Source: Burkholderiales bacterium
Lineage (GTDB): Bacteria; Pseudomonadota; Gammaproteobacteria; Burkholderiales; Burkholderiaceae_C
Assembly: GCA_003963005.1 (NCBI GenBank)
Contig: RXJW01000046.1
Location: 62,001-126,000, forward strand
Reading direction: 5' to 3'
Length of the DNA stretch: 64,000 nucleotides
Part shown: positions 42,576-52,085 of the stretch, piece after piece
Position numbering within the stretch: position 1 is the first letter of the stretch
How the letters are laid out: each line of letters starts with the position of its first letter
Made by a program: the position numbers and the translations under genes
Notes under the pieces: model-generated
What the model saw: the letters and a program-made list of their open reading frames with translations, nothing else
Databases searched by the model: none
What the model was told of the DNA's origin: nothing

Positions 42576-43349
42576 TCACTGCCCCTTGAACAAGGCCTGG
42601 AACTGCCGCGACACCGGCAACCGCTCCTCGCGCCCGCGCAGGCTCACCACCATCGTGCCCTCGTCCACGCGGATGGCCTTCGCGATGCAGCGGCTGTTGA
42701 CCAGCACGCTGCGGTGGATCTGCCAGAACTGGTCGGGGTCGAGCTGGGTGAGCAGCTCGCGCAGCGGGGTGCGGATGAGCGCATCGCCGCCGTGGTGCAC
42801 GACGCGCGTGTAGCGCTGGTCGGCCTCGAAGTAGACGATGTCCTCGGGCTGGATCAGCAGCACCTCGCGGCCGACGCTGGCCTGGATGGGCCGCGGCGCG
42901 GCCTTCGGAGCGGGTAGGCTGGCCAGCAGCCGCTGCAGCGCGGTCACGTCGGGCGCGGGCTGGGCCACGCGCGCGCGCACACGCGCCAGCGCCTGGGCCA
43001 GCCGCCCGTCGTCCACGGGCTTGAGCACGTAGTCGACCGCGCCGGCATCGAAGGCGGCGAGCGCATGGTCGTCGTAGGCCGTCACGAACACGATGACCGG
43101 CGGCGCGGCCAGTGCCGACAACCGCCGGGCGACGTCCAGCCCGGTCAGTCCCGGCATGCGGATGTCCAGGAAGGCCACGGCCGGCTCATGGGCCAGGCAG
43201 TCGTCCCAGGCATCGACGCCGTTGGTGCTGGCGGCCACGATCTGCAGTTCCGGCCAGAGGCGGCCGAGCGCGGCGCGCAATTGCTCGCGCGGGGCTTCCT
43301 CGTCGTCGGCGATGAGTGCGGTGATCGGCAGGGTCAGGGGGGCGTTCAT
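42576..43349 (-). CDS. LytTR-family response regulator
   Basis: This 257-residue protein has a receiver domain (about 10-130) with acidic pocket DDEE and phospho-acceptor D62 in FLDIRMPG. A LytTR DNA-binding domain follows (about 150-255: DIVYFEADQRYTRVV, FWQIHRSVLVN, LPVSRQF). It is the second gene of a two-component operon; its ATG overlaps the kinase stop by 4 bp. Targets are unknown. Confidence 0.92.
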   Translation of the reverse strand: MNAPLTLPITALIADDEEAPREQLRAALGRLWPELQIVAASTNGVDAWDDCLAHEPAVAFLDIRMPGLTGLDVARRLSALAAPPVIVFVTAYDDHALAAFDAGAVDYVLKPVDDGRLAQALARVRARVAQPAPDVTALQRLLASLPAPKAAPRPIQASVGREVLLIQPEDIVYFEADQRYTRVVHHGGDALIRTPLRELLTQLDPDQFWQIHRSVLVNSRCIAKAIRVDEGTMVVSLRGREERLPVSRQFQALFKGQ

Positions 43350-44404
43350 AGCGTCAGCGTGGCCTCGCAGCCGGGGGCGGCATCGGTCAGGGTCAAGGTG
43401 GCGTGTGGCAGGGCCGCGCCCAGGCGCCGGCGGGTGTTGGACAGGCCCACGCCCTCGGTCCAGCCCGGCGCCAGGCCGGGGCCGTCGTCGCGCACCGTGA
43501 GGGCCACACGCCCGCCTTCGCGGCGGGCCCGCACCTCGATCTGCCCGCCGCGCAGTTGCGGCTCGATGCCGTGTGCAATCGCGTTCTCCACCAGCGTGAG
43601 CACGATGCCGGGCGGCACTTCGGCATCGAGGTCCGCCGGCACGTCGATGCGCGACGCCAGCCGCGTGCCCAGGCGCGCCTGCATGATGGCCAGATACCGC
43701 CGCACCATCTCGATCTCGTCGGCCAGCGGCTGCAGTTCGCGCTCGAACATCGGCAGCGTGGCGCGCAGGTAGGCCGTGAAGTCGCGCAGCAGCGGCGCGG
43801 CACGGGCGTCGCCGGTGTCGACCCAGTGCTGCAGCGAGGCCAGCGTGTTGAACAGGAAGTGCGGCTGGATCTGGGCGGCCGCCAGGCGCGTGGACAGGCG
43901 CAGCGCAGCGTCCTGGTCGGCGAGCTCGCGCAGCCGGGCCTCGATCTGCTGCACGCGGAAGATCGTCACCATCCACCAGGCGCTGAGCACGCCGGTCATG
44001 CCGGCGACGATCGTGATGTTGTGGTCCAGCACCCAGGTCACCGGCAGGTGACCGCGCTTGACGAGCACGCCGACGATCACACCGAGCGTGAACATCCCGC
44101 CATAGCAGTACAGGTTCAGCCGCCTGCGCGTCGGGTGGCGCCACAGCGAGCGGGCGCCCACCAGGGCGAGCGCCGCCAGCGCACCCCACATCAGCCACCA
44201 GCCCAGCTCGGTCGCCCAGTCGCGGCCGTGCCGGGTGTAGAGCATGGTGGGCAGCAGCGCGACGAGGTTGATGGCGACGTAGCTGTCCGCCGCCTTCGGC
44301 CAGGGCTGCTGGCCGGCCTTGGCCATTTCCTCGGGCGTGAACACCCGCATCGGGCCGGGGTAGAACCAGTGGCGCCAGTACTGACGGTCGAACAGGGAGG
44401 GCAT
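43346..44404 (-). CDS. LytS-type sensor histidine kinase
   Basis: This 352-residue membrane protein has an N-terminal segment (about 40-150) with four predicted hydrophobic helices. A His_kinase domain follows with phospho-acceptor H182 in QIQPHFLFNTL and an ATPase domain with VENAIAHGIEP and DDGPGLAPG. It pairs with the adjacent LytTR regulator. No periplasmic sensor domain is visible, so the signal may be membrane-related. The ATG at 44404 is used because 10 codons further upstream lack a ribosome binding site. Confidence 0.9.
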   Translation of the reverse strand: MPSLFDRQYWRHWFYPGPMRVFTPEEMAKAGQQPWPKAADSYVAINLVALLPTMLYTRHGRDWATELGWWLMWGALAALALVGARSLWRHPTRRRLNLYCYGGMFTLGVIVGVLVKRGHLPVTWVLDHNITIVAGMTGVLSAWWMVTIFRVQQIEARLRELADQDAALRLSTRLAAAQIQPHFLFNTLASLQHWVDTGDARAAPLLRDFTAYLRATLPMFERELQPLADEIEMVRRYLAIMQARLGTRLASRIDVPADLDAEVPPGIVLTLVENAIAHGIEPQLRGGQIEVRARREGGRVALTVRDDGPGLAPGWTEGVGLSNTRRRLGAALPHATLTLTDAAPGCEATLTL

Positions 44405-44486
44405 GGCCGCGGAGTCTAGGTGGCGGGCCCGCACGGTGAGCGGCCGGCGCGGCGAATGGCGGGCTGGGGCGTGTGAATGGTTGATC

Positions 44487-44498
44487 GACCGATCGGTC
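44487..44498. promoter_or_regulatory. TetR-type operator candidate
   Basis: GACCGATCGGTC is a perfect 12 bp palindrome 31 bp upstream of the enoyl-CoA hydratase start. Such dyads resemble sites bound by TetR-family regulators of fatty acid or branched-chain acyl-CoA degradation (LiuQ, FadP, PaaR types). No TetR gene is encoded in the window. Confidence 0.55.
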
Positions 44499-44529
44499 GG
44501 GAATACGCGGAAACAGGCAGAATCACCGC

Positions 44530-45327
44530 ATGACTGCCTGGACCGCCCTCGACCTCGCCCGTCGCCCTGACGGTGTTGCCGTGCTGACGATGAACCGGCC
44601 GGCCGTGTTCAATGCCTTCGACGAAACCTTGATCGCCGAGTTGGACGCTGCCTTCGAGCAACTCGGGCAGGACACCGCCGTGCGCGCCATCGTTCTGGCC
44701 GGCGCCGGCAAGCACTTCAGCGCCGGCGCCGACCTGCAGTGGATGCAGCGCGCCGCCGCCGCGTCGCAGGCCGACAACCTCGCGGACGCCCGCCGCTTCT
44801 CGGCCATGCTCGCGCGCATCGCCGAGTGCCCGAAGCCGACACTGGCCCGCGTGCAGGGTGCCGCACTCGGCGGCGGCGTGGGCCTGGCCTGCGCCTGCGA
44901 CATGGCGGTGGCGGCCGACGTGGCCACGTTCGCCGTCAGCGAGGCGCGCATGGGCATCCTGCCGGCCGTCATCGGCCCGCATCTGGTGAACGCCGTGGGC
45001 CTGCGCGAAGCACGGCGGCTCGCACTCACGGCGAGCCGCATCGACGCGGCCGAGGCCCTGCGCGTGGGCCTCGTGCAGCGCGTGGTGCCGCCGGACGGCC
45101 TGGACGCCGCCGTCGACGCCCTGCTGTCCGACCTGCTGGCCTGCGGCCCGGCGGCCCAGGCCGAGATCAAGCAGCTCTACGCACGCCTCGCGCCGGGCCC
45201 GGTCACGGCCGAGGTGCGCGAACTGACGGCGCAGACCATCGCCCGGGTGCGCAGCGCGCCCGAGGCTCGCGAGGGCTTCGACGCCTTCCTGGCCAAGCGC
45301 CCACCGAACTGGAAGGCCCCCGCATGA
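44530..45327 (+). CDS. enoyl-CoA hydratase/isomerase, methylglutaconyl-CoA-hydratase-like
   Basis: This 265-residue crotonase-fold enzyme has the oxyanion-hole blocks AGKHFSAGADLQWM and GAALGGGVGLACACD, with SEARMGILPAVIGPHLV. The last block resembles LiuC (3-methylglutaconyl-CoA hydratase) more than PaaG. The catalytic glutamate is E-A-R in FAVSEAR. It is the first gene of a three-gene operon with dehydrogenase and thiolase. A phenylacetate or fatty acid assignment is also possible. Confidence 0.85.
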   Translation: MTAWTALDLARRPDGVAVLTMNRPAVFNAFDETLIAELDAAFEQLGQDTAVRAIVLAGAGKHFSAGADLQWMQRAAAASQADNLADARRFSAMLARIAECPKPTLARVQGAALGGGVGLACACDMAVAADVATFAVSEARMGILPAVIGPHLVNAVGLREARRLALTASRIDAAEALRVGLVQRVVPPDGLDAAVDALLSDLLACGPAAQAEIKQLYARLAPGPVTAEVRELTAQTIARVRSAPEAREGFDAFLAKRPPNWKAPA

Positions 45328-46736
45328 ACCTCGATTCCGCCCGCATCCTCGTCGTCGGCGCCGGCCTCATGGGCGCCGGCATTGCCCAGGTGGCCGCCCA
45401 GGCCGGGCACGACGTCGCGCTCTACGACACCCGCGACGGCGCCGCCGAGGCCGCCAAGGCCAAGCTCGCGGCCACGCTCGAAGGCCTGGCCGCCAAGGGC
45501 AAGCTCACGCCCGAGGCGGTGGCTGCGACGCTCGCGCGCATCTCGCCGGTGGCCGCGCTGCAGCCCGCCGACCTCGTCATCGAGGCCATCGTCGAGCACC
45601 TCGACATCAAGCGCACACTGTTCGCCGAGCTGGAAGCGTTGCTGGCGGACGAGGCCGTCATCGCGACCAACACCTCGTCCATCTCGGTGACCGCGCTGGC
45701 CCGCGGCATGCGGCGGCCCGAGCGGCTTGTCGGCATGCATTTCTTCAACCCGGTGCCGCTGATGAAGCTGGTGGAGGTGGTGTCGGGCCTGGGCACCTCG
45801 CCCGAGGTGGCTGCGGCCATCCACGCGCTGGCCGGCCGCTGGGGCAAGACGGCGGTGTACACCCGCTCCACGCCGGGCTTCATCGTCAACCGCATCGCCC
45901 GGCCCTACTACGCCGAGGCGCTGATGCTGCTGCAGGACCGCGCCGCCACTCCGGAGGTGATCGACGCCTGCCTGCGGGCCGCGGGCTTTCGCATGGGCCC
46001 CTGCGAGTTGATGGACCTGATCGGGCACGACACCAATTTCGCGGTGACGAACTCGGTGTTCGCGGCCAACTTCTTCGACCGCCGCTTCACGCCGTCGCTC
46101 ATGCAGCAGGAGCTGGTGGATGCGGGCTGGCTGGGGCGCAAGAGCGGGCGGGGCTTCTACCGCTACCCCGAGGGCGCGCCGGCGCTGCCGCCGGTGGACA
46201 CGCCAGCGCCTCGCGGTGGCCGCGTGGTCGTGCACGGCCGTGGCGCACTCGCGGAGCGCTTCGTGGCCAATCTGCCCGAGGCCACGCGCGCGATGGACAG
46301 CGACTGGGTGGGCCTGGCCGTGGACGACCACCAGCTGCGCCTGACCGACGGCCGGCGCGCCGCCGAGTTCGGCCCGGGTACGGCCGTGTTCGACCTGCCG
46401 CTGGCGCTGTCCGGCGACATCGCCTGTGCAGGCGACCCCGGCGTGGCCGCGTGGTTGCTGCGGCTGGGCCTGACGCCGCGCTCGGTCGCCGACGTGCCGG
46501 GCCTGGTCGTGGCCCGCACGATCGCGATGCTCGTCAACGAGGCAGCCGATGCTGTGCAGCAGGGGGTGTGCGATGAAGCAGGCGCCGACGCAGCGATGAA
46601 GCTCGGCGTCAACTACCCGGCCGGGCCGTTCGAATGGCGCACGCTCTGGGGCGCGGCCTCGGTGGTCGCGCTGCTGGACCGGCTCGACCAGCACTACCGC
46701 GGCGAACGCTATCGCGTGTCGCCCTACCTGCGCTGA
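45324..46736 (+). CDS. paaH: 3-hydroxyacyl-CoA dehydrogenase
   Basis: This 470-residue enzyme has an N-terminal NAD-binding domain (ILVVGAGLMGAGIAQVAAQ), the block IATNTSSISVTALA, and the catalytic H in GMHFFNPVPLMKLVEV. A 3HCDH C-terminal domain and a second partial one follow (LVNEAADAVQQG, NYPAGPFEW). This length and layout fit PaaH/PaaC-type enzymes of phenylacetate or adipate degradation. It overlaps the hydratase gene by 4 bp and precedes the thiolase by 24 bp. Confidence 0.87.
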   Translation: MNLDSARILVVGAGLMGAGIAQVAAQAGHDVALYDTRDGAAEAAKAKLAATLEGLAAKGKLTPEAVAATLARISPVAALQPADLVIEAIVEHLDIKRTLFAELEALLADEAVIATNTSSISVTALARGMRRPERLVGMHFFNPVPLMKLVEVVSGLGTSPEVAAAIHALAGRWGKTAVYTRSTPGFIVNRIARPYYAEALMLLQDRAATPEVIDACLRAAGFRMGPCELMDLIGHDTNFAVTNSVFAANFFDRRFTPSLMQQELVDAGWLGRKSGRGFYRYPEGAPALPPVDTPAPRGGRVVVHGRGALAERFVANLPEATRAMDSDWVGLAVDDHQLRLTDGRRAAEFGPGTAVFDLPLALSGDIACAGDPGVAAWLLRLGLTPRSVADVPGLVVARTIAMLVNEAADAVQQGVCDEAGADAAMKLGVNYPAGPFEWRTLWGAASVVALLDRLDQHYRGERYRVSPYLR

Positions 46737-46760
46737 ACCCTCCGTCTCCCGAGAATCCCC

Positions 46761-47963
46761 ATGACCCACGCCTACATCTGCGACGCCATCCGCACCCCCT
46801 TCGGCCGCTACGGCGGCGCGCTGTCGAGCATCCGCACCGATGACCTCGGCGCCCTGCCGATCAAGGCCTTGATCGCGCGCAACCCGAAGGTCGACTGGGC
46901 CCAGGTCACCGACATCCTCTACGGCTGCGCCAACCAGGCGGGTGAGGACAACCGCAACGTCGCCCGCATGGCCGCGCTGCTGGCCGGCCTGCCGGTGGAC
47001 GTGCCGGGGGCCACGATCAACCGCCTCTGCGGGTCGGGCCTGGACGCCGTGGGCAGCGCCGCGCGTGCCATCCGCGCCGGCGAGGCCGGGCTGATGATGG
47101 CCGGCGGCGTGGAGAGCATGAGCCGCGCGCCTTTCGTCATGCCGAAGGCCGAGAGCGCCTTCAGCCGCGCCAACGCCGTCTACGACACCACCATCGGCTG
47201 GCGCTTCGTCAACAAGCTGATGAAGGCGCAGTACGGCGTCGACTCGATGCCCGAGACGGCCGAGAACGTGGCTCGTGACTTCGGCATCGAGCGCGAGGCG
47301 CAAGACCGCATGGCCCTGGCCTCGCAGACCAAGGCGATCGCGGCCCAGCAGCGCGGCTTCTTCGAGCGCGAGATCGTGCCGGTGGCCGTGCCGCAGAAGA
47401 AGGGCGACCCGGTGCAGGTGCTGCTCGACGAGCATCCGCGCGAGACGAGCCTGGCGGCGCTCGCCAAGCTCAAGGGCGTGGTCACGCCCGAGGGCAGCGT
47501 CACGGCCGGCAATGCCAGTGGCGTGAACGACGGCGCCTGCGCCCTGCTGCTGGCCAGCGAGGCTGAGGCGGCGCGCCACGGCCTCACGCCGCGTGCCCGT
47601 GTGGTGGGCATGGCCACCGCCGGTGTGGCGCCGCGCATCATGGGTATCGGTCCTGCACCGGCCACGCGCAAGGTGCTGGCGCTCACCGGCCTGACGCTGG
47701 CGCAGATGGACGTCATCGAGCTCAACGAGGCCTTCGCAGCCCAGGGCCTGGCCGTGCTGCGCGACCTGGGTCTGGCCGACGACGACGCCCGCGTGAACCC
47801 GAACGGCGGTGCCATCGCCCTCGGCCATCCGCTGGGGGCGAGCGGTGCGCGGCTGGTCACGACGGCGATCAACCAGCTCGAGGTGACCGGCGGCCGCTAT
47901 GCGCTGTGCACGATGTGCATCGGCGTGGGGCAAGGCATCGCGCTCGTCATCGAACGGGTGTGA
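46761..47963 (+). CDS. pcaF: 3-oxoadipyl-CoA thiolase
   Basis: This 400-residue thiolase has the nucleophile C90 (NRLCGSGLDAV), the GHPLGASGARL histidine block and the second cysteine in CIGVGQG. The N-terminal ICDAIRTPFGRYGGALSS and VNDGACALLLASE are diagnostic of 3-oxoadipyl-CoA thiolases (PcaF/PaaJ). It ends the operon and produces succinyl-CoA and acetyl-CoA. The partner steps of the aromatic pathway are not in the window. Confidence 0.92.
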   Translation: MTHAYICDAIRTPFGRYGGALSSIRTDDLGALPIKALIARNPKVDWAQVTDILYGCANQAGEDNRNVARMAALLAGLPVDVPGATINRLCGSGLDAVGSAARAIRAGEAGLMMAGGVESMSRAPFVMPKAESAFSRANAVYDTTIGWRFVNKLMKAQYGVDSMPETAENVARDFGIEREAQDRMALASQTKAIAAQQRGFFEREIVPVAVPQKKGDPVQVLLDEHPRETSLAALAKLKGVVTPEGSVTAGNASGVNDGACALLLASEAEAARHGLTPRARVVGMATAGVAPRIMGIGPAPATRKVLALTGLTLAQMDVIELNEAFAAQGLAVLRDLGLADDDARVNPNGGAIALGHPLGASGARLVTTAINQLEVTGGRYALCTMCIGVGQGIALVIERV

Positions 47964-48012
47964 TCGGCGGCTGAAGCAACACAGCCACAGAGAGTCTCTG
48001 CGGCTGTTTCTG

Positions 48013-49224
48013 CTACTCGAAGAACAGCCTGGAGATGCCCTTCAGGCTCACGAGGTTGCCCGGGTTGCTGGTCTCGTTGAGCACCCCGCTCATGCGCTGG
48101 AGCAGGCGCGGGCTCTTCTTGGCGCGCCAGATGAGCAGGTCGGCCAGCCAGGGGTGGGCGTTCACGCGGTTGGCGCGTTCGTAGAGGTCGAACTTGGGCT
48201 TGAGCGCGGTCAGGGCGGCTTCGTACCGCGCGCGGGCGGCGGTGTCGTCGTCGGGGTGGGCCAACAGCGCGTCGGCGGCCAGCATGCCGGTCTCCATCGC
48301 CTTGCCGATGCCTTCGCCCGTGAAGGAGTAGGTGCTGCCGGCCGCCTCGCCGGTGACGAGCAGGCCAGGGCGGCTCCACTTGGCGCCGGTCAGCGTGCAG
48401 CGCAGCGGTGCGCCCTTGAGGTCACCCACCAGTTCGCCGACGCGCATCAACTCGGCCGCGGGCGGGTACTTCGCCACGAAGGCCTCGAAGATGGCGCGCA
48501 GGTTCACGTCCTTCTTCTGACCCTTGCCATCGCCCAGGTCCCGGTGGCTGTCCGTCACGCCGACGCCGATGTTGAAGTGGCCGTCGGGGGCGGGGAAGAT
48601 CCAGCCGTAGCCGGGTCGGACGGCCTTGTCCCACACCACCTCCAGCGCGGTGATCTTGCCGACCATCTGCGGCGCCTTCACGTAGCCGCGCAGGGCCACG
48701 CCGCTGGGCGTGTGCCGCTCGCACATGCCCGCGGCGCTCAAGGCCTTGGGCACGGCGCCGGTGGCCAGCACCACCCAGCGGGCACGCACCTCCAGCAAGT
48801 CGTCACCGCGCTTGAGCCTCGCGCCGACAACGCGGCCGGCGTCCTCCAGCGGCGCCTCGAAGCGCGCCTGCTCGAAGGTGGCGCCGGCTTCCTGGGCCGC
48901 ACGCAACAGCAGGGCGTCCAGCTCACGCCGGGGCAGCACCGCCAGCGTGCCGGGCACGTCGATGCGCCCACCGCGCGGGCCGATGCAGCCGACGTGGGCC
49001 ACGGCCTGCGCGCGGCGCATGACTTCGTCCAGCAGGCCCAGCCGGGCGAGCGCCTGGTGGGCATCCGGGATCAGGCCGTCGCCGCAGGTCTTGTCACGGC
49101 CGGCGGGGTGCTGGTCGACCAGCAGGACCTCCATGCCCGCCTGGGCGAGCACGCGGGCGCAGGCGCTGCCGGCCGGGCCGGCACCGATGATGAGAACGTC
49201 CGGGGTGGGCGAAGTGGTGGGCAT
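48013..49224 (-). CDS. FAD-dependent oxidoreductase, geranylgeranyl reductase family
   Basis: This 403-residue flavoprotein has an N-terminal dinucleotide fold (VLIIGAGPAGSACARVLAQ), DKTCGDGL and a family block LLVTGEAAGSTYSFTGEGI. It belongs to the geranylgeranyl reductase-like group, which acts on isoprenoid side chains or on hydroxylated lipids. Substrate is unknown. It is convergent with the thiolase gene and followed on the minus side by a TonB-receptor terminator. Confidence 0.85.
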   Translation of the reverse strand: MPTTSPTPDVLIIGAGPAGSACARVLAQAGMEVLLVDQHPAGRDKTCGDGLIPDAHQALARLGLLDEVMRRAQAVAHVGCIGPRGGRIDVPGTLAVLPRRELDALLLRAAQEAGATFEQARFEAPLEDAGRVVGARLKRGDDLLEVRARWVVLATGAVPKALSAAGMCERHTPSGVALRGYVKAPQMVGKITALEVVWDKAVRPGYGWIFPAPDGHFNIGVGVTDSHRDLGDGKGQKKDVNLRAIFEAFVAKYPPAAELMRVGELVGDLKGAPLRCTLTGAKWSRPGLLVTGEAAGSTYSFTGEGIGKAMETGMLAADALLAHPDDDTAARARYEAALTALKPKFDLYERANRVNAHPWLADLLIWRAKKSPRLLQRMSGVLNETSNPGNLVSLKGISRLFFE

Positions 49225-49260
49225 GGTCGCGGAGGTAAAAGCGGATTCTCGCAGCCCAAA

Positions 49261-49286
49261 GAAAAAGGGCCCGCCGAAGCGGGCCC
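49261..49286 (-). terminator. Rho-independent terminator of TonB receptor 1
   Basis: On the minus strand GGGCCCGC pairs with GCGGGCCC around the loop TTCG and is followed by five T residues. It lies about 25 bp after the stop of the receptor gene. Confidence 0.88.
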
Positions 49287-49310
49287 TCTGGGCTGCGGTG
49301 AGCCGCTGCG

Positions 49311-52085
49311 TCAGAAGCGGTAGTTCGCCGAGACGTAGACGAAGCGAGCGCGCGGGTCGTACTGGCTGATGTCGTAACCAGCCTGGAACTGGTTCGAGAC
49401 CGGCACGTAGATCGGCGGGTTTTCGTTGAACAGGTTCTTCACGCCACCGGCGATCTTGAAGCCCTTGAAGACCGTGTACGAGGCGTTCAGGTCGAAGGTC
49501 ATCGTGGACGGCACGTAGTTGGGCAGGCCGTCGATCTGACGGTTGCCCGTGCGGTATTGCGCGTAGTAGTTCTGAACGACGCCCAGCGACCAGGTCGGTG
49601 CGACGTAGGTCAGGCCGGCGCGGTGCTTCCAGCGCAGAACCACACCACCACCGTCGGCTTCCAGCACCGGCGTGCCGTCGGCTTCCACCATCGTACCGAC
49701 CTTGCGGGAAATCGTGCCGCCCGGGCTGGTCTGGTTGTACTTGATGAAGTAGGTGCCATTCAGGGTGGCGTCGATGCGGGCGTCCGCCAGCTTGAACTTG
49801 CCGAGGACGTCGAAGTCGATACCGCTCAGGTCGGCCTTACCGACGTTCTGGTTGACGGCGATCGTCTGGTCGACTTCATTCGTGGCGTTCAGGATGACCA
49901 GGTTCTTGTAGGCCGGGTCGCCAGCGCGGAAGCGGCTGACGATTTCCTGGGTCGACGGCGCCGTGATGATGCCGTTGACCTTCAGGTGCCAGTAGTCGGC
50001 ACCGATGGTGACGGAGTCGCTCGGCTGCAGCACGATACCCAGGGTCTGCTGCTTGGACTTCTCAGGCTTGAGCAGCGGGTTGCCGCCGGACTTCTCGTTG
50101 ACCTGCAGATTGGGGTTGTTCGGGAAGGCCGGGTCGGTGAACTGGGCCGACGTGCCGACAGTCTGCGGCAGCCACAGTTCCACCAGCGTCGGAGCGCGGA
50201 AGCCCGTGCCAACGCCGCCACGCAGCACCACCTGCTTGATCGGCTGGTAGCGCAGGCTCGCCTTGTAGGTGTTGGCAGTGCCGACGTCGTTGAAGTGGTC
50301 GCGGCGGGCGGCCACGTCACCTTCCAGGTTCTTCAGCACGGGCACCACGAGTTCGGCGAAGTACGCGTCCGTCTTGCGGCCCTTGTCGACACCGGCCTGG
50401 GCGCCGCCGAGGCCGGCGATGTCGCCCGAGAACAGCGCAGCGCTGGGCACGCTGGTGTACTTTTCGTCGCGGTACTGGGCACCGATGGCGTAGCCGATCG
50501 GGCCGGCCGGCAGTTCGTACAGATCACCCGACAGCTTCGCGTCCAGGATTTTCTGCGTGGCCTTGCCGTCCAGCGTGGAGCCGGTGTACTTGGCGGCAGC
50601 GATGGCCTTGTTGAAGCCATCGGTCTGCTTCAGCGACCAGGGGTTCCATTCGTTGCTGCCCTGCACGGCCTTGGCGTAGGCCACCTGCGAGAAGTAGCCA
50701 TCCGGCACCGTGCCGGTCAGCTTGTAGGTGCTGTCGGCGTAGGCCACTTCGTAGCTGTGGCTGCCGATGTCGCCACGCGCACCGACCACGGCACGGGTCT
50801 GGACGGTGATGTCCTTGTTCGTGCGCGGGCCGAAGTCGAACACGCGGGCCGTGATGGCCAGCGGCTGGCCGACCAGCGAGCTGAAGCCATTGGCGTTCAG
50901 GTAGTCAGCAGCGATCTTGTAGTTGGGGTTGGACGGGAAGATCAGCAGGGCCGGGTCGACCTTCTGAAGCTTGAACTGGCCGTCCGAGGTCAGGAAGCTG
51001 CGGCGCACCGGGCTCGGCTGGTAGCGCTGGATCTGCTCGTTGCGGGTGTAGAGCAGGTCGGCGAAGAGCTCGAGGTTCTCGGTGGCGCGGAACACGCCGT
51101 TGACCGTGCCGTTGGCCGTCTTGCGCTCGGGGATCAGGCCCACGAAGGCGTTGCTGTCGAACGTGCAGAAGGGCTTGCCCTTGCTGGTGTTCGTCAGGTT
51201 CTTGAACATGTTGATGTCGGCGCAGTTGCCCGACGCGGCCAGCGGGTTGCCGTAGCCGGTGCCCGGGCTGTTGCCGAAGCCGGGCACGCGAGTGCCTTCG
51301 GTCCAGTTGCCGGCGGCGTCCACCTTGCCGGGAACGAAGGCGCCTTCGATGTTGCCCTGGCCCGTGGCGCCGGCCGTGATGTACGGCGGCACATTGCCGG
51401 TGCGGGCGAAATCGCGGTCCTTGGCGAACAGCTGCTTTTCCTTCTCCATCGAGAGCGAGGCCGTCACGTTGAAGCGGTCCTTGCTGACGGAGCCGATGCC
51501 GCCGACCAGCGTGCCACGCTGGGTCTGACCGCCACCGTCACGGGTGGGGGTGCCGTAGCTGGCACCGATGTCCACGCCCTGGAAGTCCTTGGTCAGGATG
51601 AAGTTGATGACGCCGGCCAGGGCTTCGGAGCCGTAGATGCTGGACGCGCCGTCCTTCAGCACTTCGATGCGCTCGACCGCGGCCATCGGGATGTTGTTCA
51701 CGTTCACCGAGCTGCCACCGCCGATGGCGGGGGCCAGGCGACGACCGTTGACCAGCACCAGCGTGCGGCCGCCGGACAGGCCGCGCAGCGACACCGTGGA
51801 GCGGCCCGCGGTGGAGGAACCGGCGCCGGTGGCGTTGCTCACGCCACCGATCGAGCTGACCGCGGCGATGCTCTGCAGCAGCTCTTCCGTGTTGTTGGCA
51901 CCGCTGCGGGCGATGTCGTCGCGGGTGATGACGGTGACGGGCAGCGAGCCTTCAGCGTCGATGCGCTTGACGGCGGTACCCGTGATCTCCACGCGTTCAA
52001 GGGTCTGCTGTTGTGCTTGGGTGGACAACGCGACGGTGCCGAATCCGGTCAGGACGGCGGCACTGATGACACTGCGTTTAAACAT
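49311..52085 (-). CDS. TonB-dependent outer-membrane receptor
   Basis: This 924-residue protein has a signal peptide (about residues 1-24), a plug domain (about 45-170) and a beta barrel ending in a C-terminal YRF. The plug shows VTVITRDDIARSG, VSLRGLSGGRTLVLVNGRR and GSEALAGVINFILTKDF. A TonB-box-like ERVEITGT precedes the plug. The ligand is not evident; plant polymers, siderophores or peptides are all possible. A terminator follows and a second, unrelated receptor gene lies upstream on the same strand. Confidence 0.93.
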   Translation of the reverse strand: MFKRSVISAAVLTGFGTVALSTQAQQQTLERVEITGTAVKRIDAEGSLPVTVITRDDIARSGANNTEELLQSIAAVSSIGGVSNATGAGSSTAGRSTVSLRGLSGGRTLVLVNGRRLAPAIGGGSSVNVNNIPMAAVERIEVLKDGASSIYGSEALAGVINFILTKDFQGVDIGASYGTPTRDGGGQTQRGTLVGGIGSVSKDRFNVTASLSMEKEKQLFAKDRDFARTGNVPPYITAGATGQGNIEGAFVPGKVDAAGNWTEGTRVPGFGNSPGTGYGNPLAASGNCADINMFKNLTNTSKGKPFCTFDSNAFVGLIPERKTANGTVNGVFRATENLELFADLLYTRNEQIQRYQPSPVRRSFLTSDGQFKLQKVDPALLIFPSNPNYKIAADYLNANGFSSLVGQPLAITARVFDFGPRTNKDITVQTRAVVGARGDIGSHSYEVAYADSTYKLTGTVPDGYFSQVAYAKAVQGSNEWNPWSLKQTDGFNKAIAAAKYTGSTLDGKATQKILDAKLSGDLYELPAGPIGYAIGAQYRDEKYTSVPSAALFSGDIAGLGGAQAGVDKGRKTDAYFAELVVPVLKNLEGDVAARRDHFNDVGTANTYKASLRYQPIKQVVLRGGVGTGFRAPTLVELWLPQTVGTSAQFTDPAFPNNPNLQVNEKSGGNPLLKPEKSKQQTLGIVLQPSDSVTIGADYWHLKVNGIITAPSTQEIVSRFRAGDPAYKNLVILNATNEVDQTIAVNQNVGKADLSGIDFDVLGKFKLADARIDATLNGTYFIKYNQTSPGGTISRKVGTMVEADGTPVLEADGGGVVLRWKHRAGLTYVAPTWSLGVVQNYYAQYRTGNRQIDGLPNYVPSTMTFDLNASYTVFKGFKIAGGVKNLFNENPPIYVPVSNQFQAGYDISQYDPRARFVYVSANYRF

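Noticed and set aside
45177-47933. 918-codon open frame antisense to the hydratase-dehydrogenase-thiolase operon
   Set aside because: The plus strand holds three well-conserved enzymes there; the minus frame has no family features.
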